Source: JBHJGS01 sp050331575 (GTDB lineage: Bacteria > Pseudomonadota > Alphaproteobacteria > Sphingomonadales > Rhodothalassiaceae). Taken from it: a DNA stretch of 64,000 bases. A program made the translations under genes and the position numbers. The DNA is taken from positions 1 through 64,000 of the forward strand of contig JBHJGS010000035.1 of NCBI GenBank assembly GCA_050331575.1. The letters are read 5' to 3'. Under the pieces are notes generated by a model. It saw nothing but the letters and a program-made list of their open reading frames with translations. It made no database searches and had not been told where the DNA came from. Positions 9,527 to 18,551 of this stretch are shown here, piece by piece (the first letter of the stretch is position 1; each line of letters opens with the position of its first letter).

Positions 9527-9997
9527 GTGGCGGTCAGCTTTACCTTGAATGGCGCGCCGATAACGGTGGACGCCGATGCCGACATGCCGATGCTGTGGGT
9601 GATCCGCGAATATGCGGGTCTGACCGGCACCAAATATGGCTGTGGCATCGCTCAGTGCGGCGCCTGTACCGTGCATGTCGACGGCGTGCCGACCCGCTCA
9701 TGCCAACTGCCCCTGGCTGCTGCGCAGGGAGCGGCGATCACCACCATTGAAGGCGGCAACGGCCGCGCGTTCGAGGCCATTCAGCGGGCTTGGCGGGAGT
9801 TGGACGTGGTGCAGTGCGGCTATTGCCAGTCCGGCCAGATCCTGTCGGCGACGGCGCTGCTGTCCGAGACGCCGGATCCCAGCGATGCCGACATCGATGC
9901 GGCGATGGGCGGCAATCTGTGCCGCTGCGCGACCTATCACCGCATCCGCAAGGCCATCCATCTGGCCGCCCGGTCGCTGCGGGAGGCGCGCCAATGA
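9527..9997 (+). CDS. iorA: Molybdenum hydroxylase small subunit, (2Fe-2S)-binding (IorA-like)
   Basis: Small electron-transfer subunit, 156 residues, of a xanthine-oxidase-family hydroxylase like isoquinoline 1-oxidoreductase. Two [2Fe-2S] centres are visible: a plant-ferredoxin type (YGCGIAQCGACTVHVDG with a fourth Cys at RSCQL) and the family-specific second cluster (QCGYCQSGQ ... GGNLCRCATY). A GTG start at 9527 preceded by GGGAGGAG is used. Its stop overlaps the ATG of the large subunit by four bases (ATGA), so the two are translationally coupled. Confidence 0.92.
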   Translation: MAVSFTLNGAPITVDADADMPMLWVIREYAGLTGTKYGCGIAQCGACTVHVDGVPTRSCQLPLAAAQGAAITTIEGGNGRAFEAIQRAWRELDVVQCGYCQSGQILSATALLSETPDPSDADIDAAMGGNLCRCATYHRIRKAIHLAARSLREARQ

Positions 9998-12132
9998 CTG
10001 ATCTGTCCTTCTCTCGCCGCGGCTTCTTGAAGGCCACGGCCGCTGCCACCGGCGGCTTCCTGGTCGGCTGGCAATGGCCCGCCGCGGCCGCGCCGACGGG
10101 CCTGCCGGCCGCCTTCAACCCGTTCGTCCGCGTCGACACCGACGGCACGGTAACGATGATTTCCAAGCATCTGGACAAAGGCCAGGGCGTCACCACCGGC
10201 CTGACCACCCTGATCGCGGAGGAGATGGACGCGGACTGGGCGCAGATGCGCGTCGATTTTGCCCCCGCGGACACCGCAACGTACAAAAACCTGCTGTTCG
10301 GCGTGCAGGGCACCGGCGGCTCCACCGCCATGGCCAATAGCTGGATGCAGTATCGCAAGGCCGGGGCGGCCGCGCGCGCCATGCTGGTGGAGGCCGCCGC
10401 CAAGCGCTGGGGTGTCGACCCTGGTGCCATCCGCATCGAGGCCGGACGGGTGAGGGCCGGTGATCGCGAGGCAGGCTTCGGCGAGCTGGCACAAGCCGCC
10501 GCTGCGGTAACCCCGCCGTCCGATCCCGCGCTCAAGGCGCCGGAGGCGTTCCGCCTGATCGGGCAGCAGGTCCCCCGGCTGGACAGCCCGGCCAAGACCG
10601 ACGGCAGCCTGACCTTTCCCATCGATCTGCAGCGCGACGATCTGTTGGTGGCGGTGATGGCGCATCCGCCGCGCTTCGGTGCCACCTTAAAGGCGGTCGA
10701 CGACACGGCGGCGCGCGCGGTTCCCGGGGTGGTTGATGTGGTTAAAACGCCACGCGGTTTGGGCGTGATCGCCACCGGCTTCTGGGCAGCCACCAAGGGG
10801 CGTGAAGCGCTGAGCCTTGAGTGGGATTCCAGCAAGGCCGAGACCCGCTCCAGCGCGCAGATGTTTGCTGATTATGCCGCCCTCGCCGGTCGCAGCGGGG
10901 CTAAACCCGCGCGCCAGGACGGCGATGTCGACGCCGCCTTGAAGGCCGCGCGCGTGATCGAGGCGCGCTTTGAATTCCCGTTCCTAGCCCACGCTGCCAT
11001 GGAACCGATGGATTGCGTCGCCCAGCTTCATCCGGACCGCTGTGAGATCTGGACCGGCTCGCAATTGCAGACGGTGGACCAGCAGGTGGTGGCCGGCATC
11101 ACCGGACTGGCGCGGGACCAGGTGATCATTCACACCCAGTTCGCCGGCGGCAGCTTCGGCCGCCGCGCGGTGCCGGACAGCGACTATATCGCCGATGCGG
11201 TGATGATCGCCAAGGCGCACGGGCAGGGCCGTCCGATCAAGCTGCAATGGACCCGCGAGGATGATATGCGGGCCGGCCGCTACCGGCCGATGAGCTATCA
11301 TGTGATGCGTGGCGGCTTGGACAAGGACGGCATGATCGTCGCCTGGGACCATGTCATCGTCACGCAATCCTATTTGAAGGGCACCGCGCTGGAAGGCTCC
11401 ATCGGGGAAGACGGCATTGACAGCTCCGCCGTGGAAGGCGCGCGCGGGCTGCCTTACGCTATTGCCAATCTGCGCGTGTCGCAGCAGCTGGCCGACAATG
11501 GCGTCACCGGCCTTTGGTGGCGCTCTGTCGGCCACACCCACAATGCCTATGCCACCGAGGTGTTCCTGGACATGCTGGCCGACGCGGCGGGCACCGACCC
11601 GATCGCCCTGCGGCGGCGCCTGTTGAAAAACGCCGATCCGCGCTTTGCCGCCGTGCTGGAGCGCGCCGTGGCCGAGGCCGGTCCCGCGCCTGAAGGGTCG
11701 GGGCAGGGCCGTGGCGTGGCGCTGCACAAGAGCTTCAACAGCTTTGTCGCCCAAGTCGCCGACGTGACGGTGCGCGACGGCCGCGTTGCTGTTGATCGGG
11801 TCACTTGTGCGGTGGATTGCGGCATCGCGATCAACCCCGATATCGTCGCCGCACAGATGGAAGGCGGCATCGGCTATGGCCTATCCGCCGCCCTGCGCGA
11901 GGCGATCACGCTGACCGACGGGCTGGTCGACCAAGCCAATTTCGATCGCTATCAGCCGTTGCGCATCCATGAGATGCCGCAGGTGTCCGTGCATATCATC
12001 GCCTCGGCCGAGCCGCCGACCGGGGTGGGCGAGCCTGGCACGCCGCCAATTGCCCCGGCGGTGGCCAATGCCATTGCCCAGGCCACCGGCAAGCGTCTGA
12101 CCCGTCTGCCGTTCGGTGATCAGCTGGCCTGA
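9994..12132 (+). CDS. iorB: Molybdopterin-binding large subunit of aldehyde-oxidase-type hydroxylase (IorB-like)
   Basis: Catalytic subunit of 712 residues partnering the preceding Fe-S subunit. It starts with a twin-arginine signal (SRRGFLKATAAATGGFLVG), so the folded cofactor-loaded enzyme is probably exported to the periplasm with its small subunit riding along. Typical family segments include GQGVTTGLTTLIAEE, TGGSTAMANSW, FAGGSFGRRAVPDSDY, and a C-terminal GVGEPGTPPIAPAVANA that contains the catalytic Glu region. The family oxidises N-heterocycles or aldehydes; the substrate cannot be deduced. No c-type cytochrome electron acceptor or XdhC-like maturation gene is adjacent. Confidence 0.92.
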   Translation: MTDLSFSRRGFLKATAAATGGFLVGWQWPAAAAPTGLPAAFNPFVRVDTDGTVTMISKHLDKGQGVTTGLTTLIAEEMDADWAQMRVDFAPADTATYKNLLFGVQGTGGSTAMANSWMQYRKAGAAARAMLVEAAAKRWGVDPGAIRIEAGRVRAGDREAGFGELAQAAAAVTPPSDPALKAPEAFRLIGQQVPRLDSPAKTDGSLTFPIDLQRDDLLVAVMAHPPRFGATLKAVDDTAARAVPGVVDVVKTPRGLGVIATGFWAATKGREALSLEWDSSKAETRSSAQMFADYAALAGRSGAKPARQDGDVDAALKAARVIEARFEFPFLAHAAMEPMDCVAQLHPDRCEIWTGSQLQTVDQQVVAGITGLARDQVIIHTQFAGGSFGRRAVPDSDYIADAVMIAKAHGQGRPIKLQWTREDDMRAGRYRPMSYHVMRGGLDKDGMIVAWDHVIVTQSYLKGTALEGSIGEDGIDSSAVEGARGLPYAIANLRVSQQLADNGVTGLWWRSVGHTHNAYATEVFLDMLADAAGTDPIALRRRLLKNADPRFAAVLERAVAEAGPAPEGSGQGRGVALHKSFNSFVAQVADVTVRDGRVAVDRVTCAVDCGIAINPDIVAAQMEGGIGYGLSAALREAITLTDGLVDQANFDRYQPLRIHEMPQVSVHIIASAEPPTGVGEPGTPPIAPAVANAIAQATGKRLTRLPFGDQLA

Positions 12133-12584
12133 GGGGTAGGAAACCCAGCGGTCTGCCGCAGCGCCTCACCCAGGACCATCGCGGCGGCCACTGCGATGTT
12201 CAGCGACCGCCGCCCCGGCGCCATCGGAATCAGCAGGCGGGCATCCGCCGCGGCATGGACATAGTCCGGAGCGCCGGCACTTTCCTGGCCAAGCAACAGC
12301 CTGTCGTCCGGCTGAAAGCGGAACTTGGTATAGGGCGTCGCCGCACGGCTTGTCAGCAGGATCAACCGGCCATGACTGGGCTGGTGGAACTGGCGCCAGT
12401 CGTCGTGGCGCGTCAGCCGCACATGATCCAGATAATCCATCCCGGCGCGGCGCAGCGCCCGCTCAGAAAAGGCAAAGCCGCAGGGTTCGATGACGTGCAC
12501 CGGCACATCCAAGCAAGCGCCCAGGCGCAGGATCGTGCCGACATTGGCCGCCTGATCAGGCTGAAACAGCGCCAATGCGACCAT
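12120..12584 (-). CDS. trmL: tRNA (cytidine(34)-2'-O)-methyltransferase
   Basis: SPOUT-fold methyltransferase of 154 residues that would 2'-O-methylate the wobble base of leucine tRNAs. N-terminal FQPDQAANVGTILRLGACL corresponds to the family start (normally P-x-IP-NTGNIIR), followed by the knot motifs LLGQESAGAP (normally GxExxGxP) and IPMAPGRRSLNIAVAAAMVL (normally IPM-x-x-R-SLN). Length is normal for TrmL. It converges on iorB, and the two coding regions overlap tail-to-tail by 13 bases. Confidence 0.93.
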   Translation of the reverse strand: MVALALFQPDQAANVGTILRLGACLDVPVHVIEPCGFAFSERALRRAGMDYLDHVRLTRHDDWRQFHQPSHGRLILLTSRAATPYTKFRFQPDDRLLLGQESAGAPDYVHAAADARLLIPMAPGRRSLNIAVAAAMVLGEALRQTAGFPTPQAS

Positions 12585-12593
12585 TACACCCGC

Positions 12594-12821
12594 CTAATCG
12601 TCAGCCGCTGCGCTGGGATCGGCCGGCGCGGCCGTGCGGTGCCGCTGCAAATGCGCTTGGACTGCTTGGACCACCAGCCCAAAATCGCCGGTGACGGGTC
12701 CGGGACCCGTTCCGACGGCTTGGCGGCGCGGGCCCCACGCCGCGTCTTGCGCGCTTTGGTCTTGTTCGTCTGCTGCCATGAGACTGGGCATGGGCATAGG
12801 CGTGGGCATGGGCATGGGCAT
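12594..12821 (-). CDS. Small hypothetical protein with Met-Pro repeat N-terminus
   Basis: Predicted 75-residue protein that I do not recognise. The first twelve residues are Met-Pro/Thr-Pro dipeptides (MPMPMPTPMPMP) encoded by an imperfect ATGCCC hexanucleotide repeat, followed by an acidic-to-mixed segment (MAADEQDQSAQDAAWG) and a helix-prone tail (DFGLVVQAVQAHLQRH). The start at 12821 is supported by AAAGGAA five bases upstream. An internal in-frame ATG at 12779 lacks a ribosome-binding site. It lies ten bases upstream of trmL on the same strand. It may be a real leader or small protein, but support is limited to the RBS and frame. Confidence 0.45.
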   Translation of the reverse strand: MPMPMPTPMPMPSLMAADEQDQSAQDAAWGPRRQAVGTGPGPVTGDFGLVVQAVQAHLQRHRTAAPADPSAAADD

Positions 12822-13046
12822 GGTGTTCCTTTGACAACTGCGTTGATCTGGCCATGGGGATGGCAAACGCCGTGCCAAGACCAACACCAGCGCTGATAAG
12901 CGCAAAATCCCCGAAAAATTTTAGCCAAAGCCAAGCCGCTAGATGGCAGGCTTGTGCAATCCGCACAAATATCCTTCGCGTGATATGCAGCTTGCAAGTG
13001 GAGGCGCCTTGGCTGGAAGAGGCGGCATTGCGGCGGGTGGGGCGCG

Positions 13047-14111
13047 TTAAAGCTGCTGCTCGGCACGCTCCGGACACACCAGGATGTGATCCTCATAGAC
13101 CGAGCCGACGAACAAGCGGCCACGCGCATGCTGCGCCACCGATGCGCCGGAATAAAGCCCGCCGCGGTTCAAATGCACAGGGGTGACCCGGCCTGCTTGG
13201 CTGATCCGGACCACCTCGGACGGTGAGGGCCGCTTGCGGTCTTGGGCATGCGCGGTAAAGGCCAGCGGCCGGGGGTGGCCAGCCGCCAGCACATCGCCCT
13301 GCGGCAGCAACGTCAGATTATCGACCCCCATGCCCACACCGGTCTGCCATAGCCGGGTCAGCGACAAGTCCGGCCCGAGGGCGTAGGCGGTGACCGAGCG
13401 GTCAAGCACCTCAGCGACGTAAAGCCGGTTGCTCTTCAGATCGGCCAGCACGCCATTGGCATAGCGCAAATCGCTCAGGGCCACCGAGGCACGCTCGCCG
13501 TCATAGGCCACCACATTGCCCCAAGGCGCCATCAGATAAGGCTCAAGCCCGCGCAACAAGGCGGTGGGCGCGCCCAGATCATTGCTCACGAAGAAGGCGC
13601 GCGGACCCACCGGTGCGACATCATTGGGATGGCTGATCAGCGGGTCGCGAATGGACTGGAGATGGGTTAGCCGGCCATTGCGGGCGGCGCGAAAGATTTC
13701 GATGCTGTGCGCGCGATAGTCCGGCCCGTGATTGACCGCGAATAGGCGGCGCTCGCCGCTTTGCGGGTCGACCCATAAGCCCAATCCGTGCGGATAGAAG
13801 CGCCTTGGGTCACGGTCGTCGACGCGGTCCAGCGGTGCGTCGGGGCTCTCAAGCCGTAACAGCTTTATCGCGCCATTGGGCGGCCCACCGGCCACAACCC
13901 CGGCGCGGTCGGCATCGGTGATCCAGATCAGACCCCAGTCGCGGTCGATGGCGAAATCCTCCGGCCCCGTGACCGGCCCGACGGCGCGGCAATCCGCGGT
14001 TGTGAGCGGGGTCAGCGGCCGGGTCAGGCCGGCGCGGTAAGCCAGCAGTCCGCCCCAAGCCAGGACAGCTAGGACCAGCGCCAGCAAGACGGCTTTTATG
14101 AGCACATGCAT
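13047..14111 (-). CDS. Membrane-anchored arylesterase/paraoxonase-like beta-propeller protein
   Basis: Protein of 354 residues with an N-terminal membrane anchor or signal (MHVLIKAVLLALVLAVLAWGG), then a six-bladed-propeller-like domain with paraoxonase/SMP-30-type features. These are GPEDFAIDRDWGLIWITDADR (calcium-site strand), FYPHGLGLWVD, FAVNHG, HPNDVAPVGPRAFFVSND (the Asn-Asp calcium ligands), YANGVLAD and GMGVDNLTLLP. The ATG at 14111 is preceded by AGGAGG and AAGGAAG; the upstream extension to 14264 has no membrane signal. Family members hydrolyse esters or lactones in the periplasm; the specific substrate is unknown. Confidence 0.82.
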   Translation of the reverse strand: MHVLIKAVLLALVLAVLAWGGLLAYRAGLTRPLTPLTTADCRAVGPVTGPEDFAIDRDWGLIWITDADRAGVVAGGPPNGAIKLLRLESPDAPLDRVDDRDPRRFYPHGLGLWVDPQSGERRLFAVNHGPDYRAHSIEIFRAARNGRLTHLQSIRDPLISHPNDVAPVGPRAFFVSNDLGAPTALLRGLEPYLMAPWGNVVAYDGERASVALSDLRYANGVLADLKSNRLYVAEVLDRSVTAYALGPDLSLTRLWQTGVGMGVDNLTLLPQGDVLAAGHPRPLAFTAHAQDRKRPSPSEVVRISQAGRVTPVHLNRGGLYSGASVAQHARGRLFVGSVYEDHILVCPERAEQQL

Positions 14112-14360
14112 GGACTTCCTTAACCTCCTGTCCGTACCGTCACCGAAGTGGAGCGGGCGTTGCAATCCTGTGACTTCAGGGGTAGACCGTCCCCGGTTTG
14201 GGAAAGCCGGCACCAGTGCCCCCGCGCGAAAGGCCTTCGCGTGACTTGGTGTCACATTTCCCATCCGTCACGCGCATACGTAAGTAACCCTGCCTGTGGC
14301 CGCTCGGACAAGACCCGATGGCGCGGCCGATGATGGCACAGGATAGATCGGGACATCAGC

Positions 14361-14912
14361 ATGAGCACAAGCGAGCAGACCATGCCGGCGGCGGACGACG
14401 GTGCGACGCGCCGGGACTTTCTTTATGTCGCCACAGCCGGTGCGGCCGCAGTGGGTACGGCCTTCGCGATCTGGCCGTTCATCGACCAGATGAACCCCTC
14501 CGCCGATGTGCAGGCGCTTGCCTCCATCGAACAGGACATTTCCGCCATTGCGGTGGGCTCCGGCATCACCATCAAGTGGCGCGGCAAGCCCGTGTTCATC
14601 CGCCATCGCACGGAGGCGGAGGTTGAGGCGGCGCGCGCGGTCAAGCTGTCCTCTTTGCCCGACCCGGAGCCGGATGAGGACCGCGTCATCGACCCGCGCT
14701 ACCTTGTGATGATCGGCGTGTGCACGCATCTGGGCTGTGTGCCCAGCAGCAATGCCGGGGACTATATGGTGAATGGCCAGGGCGGCTGGTTTTGTCCGTG
14801 CCACGGCTCGCACTACGACACCTCAGGCCGCATCCGCAAAGGGCCGGCGCCGACCAATTTGGCGGTTCCGCCCTATGAATTTGTCAGCGATTCTCGCATT
14901 CGTATCGGCTAG
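14361..14912 (+). CDS. petA: Ubiquinol-cytochrome c reductase Rieske iron-sulfur subunit
   Basis: Rieske subunit of the cytochrome bc1 complex, 183 residues. It has a Tat-type anchor (TRRDFLYVATAGAAAVGTAF) and one membrane helix. The periplasmic Rieske domain has cluster ligands in CTHLGC (about residues 121-126) and CPCHGSHYD (about 140-148), with the stabilising disulfide Cys in both motifs. It moves electrons from ubiquinol to cytochrome c1. First gene of petABC; petB begins 12 bases downstream. Length and motifs are normal. Confidence 0.97.
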   Translation: MSTSEQTMPAADDGATRRDFLYVATAGAAAVGTAFAIWPFIDQMNPSADVQALASIEQDISAIAVGSGITIKWRGKPVFIRHRTEAEVEAARAVKLSSLPDPEPDEDRVIDPRYLVMIGVCTHLGCVPSSNAGDYMVNGQGGWFCPCHGSHYDTSGRIRKGPAPTNLAVPPYEFVSDSRIRIG

Positions 14913-14924
14913 AAAGGGTTCGTC

Positions 14925-16202
14925 ATGGCTGGATTGAAATATCATCCGCAAAGCCCGTTCATGCAGTGGCTGGAACGCCGCCTGCCCGTCGTGGGCTTCG
15001 TCTACAGTTCCGTCGGCGCGGGCTATCCCGCCCCACGTAACTTGAATTATTTCTGGAATTTCGGCGTTCTGGCGGGTCTGTGTCTGATGATCCAGATCGT
15101 CACGGGCATCGTTTTGGCGATGCATTACGTGCCGGACACGTCCCTGGCGTTCGACAGCATCGAACACATCATGCGCAACGTGAACTACGGTTGGTTGATG
15201 CGCTACATGCATGCCAACGGGGCGTCCTTCTTCTTCATTGTGGTCTATATCCACATCTTCCGTGGCCTGTATTACGGGTCATATAAGGCGCCGCGGGAAG
15301 TGATCTGGATGCTGGGCGTGATCATCCTCCTGTTGATGATGGCGACCGCGTTCATGGGCTATGTGTTGCCCTGGGGCCAGATGAGTTTCTGGGGCGCCAC
15401 GGTGATCACCAACCTGTTCTCCGCCTTCCCGATCATCGGCGATGAGATCCAGACGCTGCTGTGGGGCGGCTTCGCGGTCGATAATCCAACGCTGAAGCGG
15501 TTCTTCTCGCTGCACTATCTGCTGCCGTTCGTGATCGCCGGCGTGGTCGTTCTGCACATCTGGGCGCTGCATATTCCGGGCTCGAACAATCCATTGGGCA
15601 TCGATGTGAAGGGCCCGCAGGACCAGCTGCCGTTCCACCCCTATTACACCGCCAAGGATGCCTTCGGGGTCGGCGTGTTCCTGATCCTGTTCTCGGTGTT
15701 TGTGTTCTACATGCCCAACGCGCTCGGCCATCCGGACAATTACATCCCGGCCGACCCGCTGGTGACGCCCGCGCACATCGTGCCGGAATGGTATTTCCTG
15801 CCCTTCTACGCGATCCTGCGCTCGATCACCTTTGATATCCTGTTCATCGACGCCAAGCTTCTGGGCGTGATCGCGATGTTCGCGTCGATCCTGATCCTGC
15901 TGGCGCTGCCGTGGTTGGATCGCTCGCCGGTGCGCTCTGCGGCATTCCGGCCGCTCTACCGGATCTTCTTCTGGGTGCTGGTGGTGGACGTGGTGTTGCT
16001 GACCATCGTCGGCGGCAAGCAGCCGGAAGGGATTTGGCCGACCTTGGGCCTGCTGGGCACGCTCTACTATTTCTTCCACTTCCTGGTGCTGTTGCCGATC
16101 ATCTTGCCGATGGTCGAGACACCGGACCCGCTTCCCGACAGCATCTACAAGCCGGTCGGCGGCAGTGACGCCGGCATGGCCGCGGCGGCCCCGGCTGAGT
16201 AG
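14925..16202 (+). CDS. petB: Cytochrome b subunit of the bc1 complex
   Basis: Eight-helix membrane subunit of 425 residues carrying haems bL and bH. Haem and quinol-site segments are visible: MRYMHANGASFFFIVVYIHIFRG, GYVLPWGQMSFWGATVITNL (the PWGQMS signature), HYLLPFVIAGVVVLHIWALH, and PEWYFLPFYAILRS, the PEWY quinol-oxidation motif. AAAGGG precedes the ATG. Sits between petA and petC with short gaps, a standard alphaproteobacterial petABC operon. Confidence 0.98.
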   Translation: MAGLKYHPQSPFMQWLERRLPVVGFVYSSVGAGYPAPRNLNYFWNFGVLAGLCLMIQIVTGIVLAMHYVPDTSLAFDSIEHIMRNVNYGWLMRYMHANGASFFFIVVYIHIFRGLYYGSYKAPREVIWMLGVIILLLMMATAFMGYVLPWGQMSFWGATVITNLFSAFPIIGDEIQTLLWGGFAVDNPTLKRFFSLHYLLPFVIAGVVVLHIWALHIPGSNNPLGIDVKGPQDQLPFHPYYTAKDAFGVGVFLILFSVFVFYMPNALGHPDNYIPADPLVTPAHIVPEWYFLPFYAILRSITFDILFIDAKLLGVIAMFASILILLALPWLDRSPVRSAAFRPLYRIFFWVLVVDVVLLTIVGGKQPEGIWPTLGLLGTLYYFFHFLVLLPIILPMVETPDPLPDSIYKPVGGSDAGMAAAAPAE

Positions 16203-16213
16203 GAGAGAGATCC

Positions 16214-17008
16214 ATGCGTAAATTACTTGTCACACTGGCTGTTTGTGGTCTCAGCGTTGCGGCGATGGCGGCGGAGAAGGCCGCTGAGCCGAAGGATATC
16301 GACTTCTCCTTCGAGCAGCCCTTGGGCGGCTGGGATATGGATTCGGTGCAGCGCGGCTTCCAGGTCTATCGCGAGGTCTGTTCGGCCTGCCACCAGCTGA
16401 AATATGTCGCCTTCCGCATGCTCACCGACATCGGCTTTTCCGAGGATCAGGTGCAGGCCCTGGCGTCGGAATACCAGATCGAGACGCTGGACGAATATGG
16501 CGACACCACTACGCGTCCCGGCACGCCGTCGGACTATTTCCCGTCGCCATTTCCGAATGACGTGGCGGCCGCGGCGGCCAATAATGGTCGGGTGCCGCCC
16601 AATTTGTCCCTGATCGTGGAAGCGCGCGAGGGCGGGGCGGACTATATCTACTCCCTGCTCACCGGCTATACCGAACCGCCGGAGGGTGAGGAGGTCGAGC
16701 CCGGACTGTACTGGAACAAATATTATCCCGGCCACAAGATAGCCATGGCGCAGCCGCTGTATGATGATTTCGTCGTCTATGCCGATGGCACGCCGGCTAC
16801 GCTTGAGCAGACCGCCAAGGACGTCACCGCCTTCCTGGCCTGGGCGTCCGAGCCGAATATGGTCGAGCGCAAGCGGCTCGGCTTCTCTACGATCCTGTTC
16901 TTGATCTTTCTGACCGCGCTCTTTTATATGAGTTACAAGAAGGTCTGGGCGCCGGTGAAGGCGGGAGCCACGCCGTGGAAGGATCTGGTGGAGAAGCAGC
17001 GCAAATAG
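16214..17008 (+). CDS. petC: Cytochrome c1
   Basis: Membrane-anchored c-type cytochrome of 264 residues. It has a Sec signal peptide (MRKLLVTLAVCGLSVAAMAA) and haem-attachment CSACH near residue 55. The axial methionine is probably in KIAMAQPLYDD, followed by a C-terminal transmembrane anchor (LGFSTILFLIFLTALFYMSYKKVWAPVK). It passes electrons to soluble or membrane cytochrome c. AGGAGAGAG precedes the ATG. Followed by a strong hairpin that probably ends the operon. Confidence 0.97.
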   Translation: MRKLLVTLAVCGLSVAAMAAEKAAEPKDIDFSFEQPLGGWDMDSVQRGFQVYREVCSACHQLKYVAFRMLTDIGFSEDQVQALASEYQIETLDEYGDTTTRPGTPSDYFPSPFPNDVAAAAANNGRVPPNLSLIVEAREGGADYIYSLLTGYTEPPEGEEVEPGLYWNKYYPGHKIAMAQPLYDDFVVYADGTPATLEQTAKDVTAFLAWASEPNMVERKRLGFSTILFLIFLTALFYMSYKKVWAPVKAGATPWKDLVEKQRK

Positions 17009-17026
17009 CGCAGGTCTTCGCTTGAG

Positions 17027-17052
17027 CCGCCCGCGGGAGCCCTCGCGGGCGG
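17027..17052 (+). terminator. Hairpin terminator after petC
   Basis: Perfect nine-base-pair stem CCGCCCGCG/CGCGGGCGG with an eight-base loop, followed by ACTCATTTGTT. It lies 19 bases after the petC stop and just before mtnP. Confidence 0.65.
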
Positions 17053-17079
17053 ACTCATTTGTTATCGATTGCCTGCCTC

Positions 17080-17973
17080 ATGACCCTGCTTGGCATCATC
17101 GGCGGCTCCGGCCTTTATGACCTGCCCGGGCTTCAGGACGCGCGCTGGGAAACGGTCGACAGCCCGTTCGGCGCGCCCTCTGATCAGATCCTGCGCGCCC
17201 GCTTGGGCCGGGTGGAGCTGGCGTTTCTGCCGCGCCACGGCCGCGGGCACCGGCTCACCCCCGACACTGTGCCGTATCGCGCCAATATCGACGCGCTGAA
17301 GCGGCTGGGCGTCACCGATATCCTCTCGCTCAGCGCCTGCGGCTCGCTGCGGGAGGCGCTGCATCCCGGCACATTTGTGCTGGTCGACCAGTTCATCGAC
17401 CGCACGCGCTCCCGCCCGGCCTCCTTCTTCGGGCCTGGGATGGTCGCCCATGTGTCCCTGGCCGAACCCACCTGCGGCCGGCTGCGCGCCGTGACCGCGG
17501 CCAGTTGCAAGGCGCTCGACCTGCCTTTCGCCGATGGCGGCACCTATCTGGCCATGGAGGGGCCGCAATTCTCCACCCGGGCGGAAAGCCATCTGTTTCG
17601 GCAATGGGGCGCGGATGTCATCGGCATGACCAATTTCACCGAGGCGCGTTTGGCGCGGGAGGCGGAGATCTGCTACCTCACCGTCGCCATGGTCACCGAT
17701 TATGACTGCTGGCACGACAGCCATGCCGCGGTAGAGGTGGCCTCGGTGCTGCAAGTGTTGAAAGACAATGCCGCCAAGGCCCAGGCCTTGGTCGCCGCGC
17801 TGGTGCCGCAATTGGCTGAGCGCCCGACGCCGTGTCCGGCGGGCTGTGACCGGGCGCTGGAGCATGCTCTGATCACCGCCCCGGAGGCGCGCGACCCGAC
17901 CATGGTGGCGCGCCTGGACGCGGTGGCCGGGCGCATGCTATCGCCCCGGCGCCCCGCTTCTTCTTCCGCCTGA
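17080..17973 (+). CDS. mtnP: S-methyl-5'-thioadenosine phosphorylase
   Basis: Cytosolic phosphorylase of about 297 residues that splits methylthioadenosine into adenine and methylthioribose-1-phosphate. N-terminal LGIIGGSGLYDL, PRHGRGHRLTPD, NIDALKRLGV, YLAMEGPQFSTRAES and IGMTNFTEARLAREAEICY are the family phosphate-, ribose- and base-binding segments. ATG at 17080 chosen; an upstream TTG at 17059 would add a non-homologous leader. The next gene, apt, recycles the adenine product, so the two form one purine-salvage unit. Confidence 0.95.
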   Translation: MTLLGIIGGSGLYDLPGLQDARWETVDSPFGAPSDQILRARLGRVELAFLPRHGRGHRLTPDTVPYRANIDALKRLGVTDILSLSACGSLREALHPGTFVLVDQFIDRTRSRPASFFGPGMVAHVSLAEPTCGRLRAVTAASCKALDLPFADGGTYLAMEGPQFSTRAESHLFRQWGADVIGMTNFTEARLAREAEICYLTVAMVTDYDCWHDSHAAVEVASVLQVLKDNAAKAQALVAALVPQLAERPTPCPAGCDRALEHALITAPEARDPTMVARLDAVAGRMLSPRRPASSSA

Positions 17974-17981
17974 GGCCGCTG

Positions 17982-18551
17982 ATGGACAAACCCGCGCCGA
18001 TTTCCGCTGCTGCCCATGGAGAGGACTGGATCGTATCGCGTATCCGCACGATCCCGGATTTTCCCAAGCCCGGCATCCAGTTTCGAGACATCACCACGCT
18101 GCTGAACGATGCCCGGGGATTCCGTCGCGCCGTCGATGCCCTGGTCGCGCCATACAAGGGCGTGACGGTTGACAAGGTCGCCGGCATCGAGGCGCGGGGC
18201 TTCATCCTGGGCGGGGCCGTGGCACACCAGCTGGACGCGGCGTTCGTGCCGGTGCGCAAAAAGGGCAAGCTGCCACACACCACGCTGACCCAAGATTATG
18301 ATCTGGAATATGGCACCGATACGCTGGAGATCCACGAGGACAGCATCGCCCACGGCGATCTGGTGCTGCTGGTCGACGATTTGATCGCCACCGGCGGCAC
18401 GGCGGAGGCATCGGTGAATTTGATCCGGCGGGCCGGCGGCATTGTCGTGGCCTGCTGCTTCGTCATCGACCTGCCGGATCTGGGCGGGGCGGCCCGCCTA
18501 CGCGCCATGGGGCTGGACGTGGTCGCCCTATGCGGCTTCCCGGGCGACTGA
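17982..18551 (+). CDS. apt: Adenine phosphoribosyltransferase
   Basis: Purine salvage enzyme of 189 residues making AMP from adenine and PRPP. Visible motifs: IRTIPDFPKPGIQFRDITTLL at the N-terminus, AGIEARGFILGG, VRKKGKLPHTT, and the PRPP-binding loop LVLLVDDLIATGGTAEA. Starts 8 bases after mtnP, consistent with processing the adenine released there. Its 3' end overlaps the convergent doxX-family gene by 24 bases. Confidence 0.96.
   Translation: MDKPAPISAAAHGEDWIVSRIRTIPDFPKPGIQFRDITTLLNDARGFRRAVDALVAPYKGVTVDKVAGIEARGFILGGAVAHQLDAAFVPVRKKGKLPHTTLTQDYDLEYGTDTLEIHEDSIAHGDLVLLVDDLIATGGTAEASVNLIRRAGGIVVACCFVIDLPDLGGAARLRAMGLDVVALCGFPGD

Noticed and set aside
12584..13129. Minus-strand frames with a poly-His-Ala stretch (HAHAHAHAYAHAQ)
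   Set aside because: Produced by reading the ATGCCC hexamer repeat in another frame; a metal-binding His-rich protein is not supported by a start site or neighbouring homology.
14223..14240. Inverted repeat CGCGAA/TTCGCG upstream of petA as an operator
   Set aside because: Six-base arms are common by chance at this GC content and no known regulator site matches.
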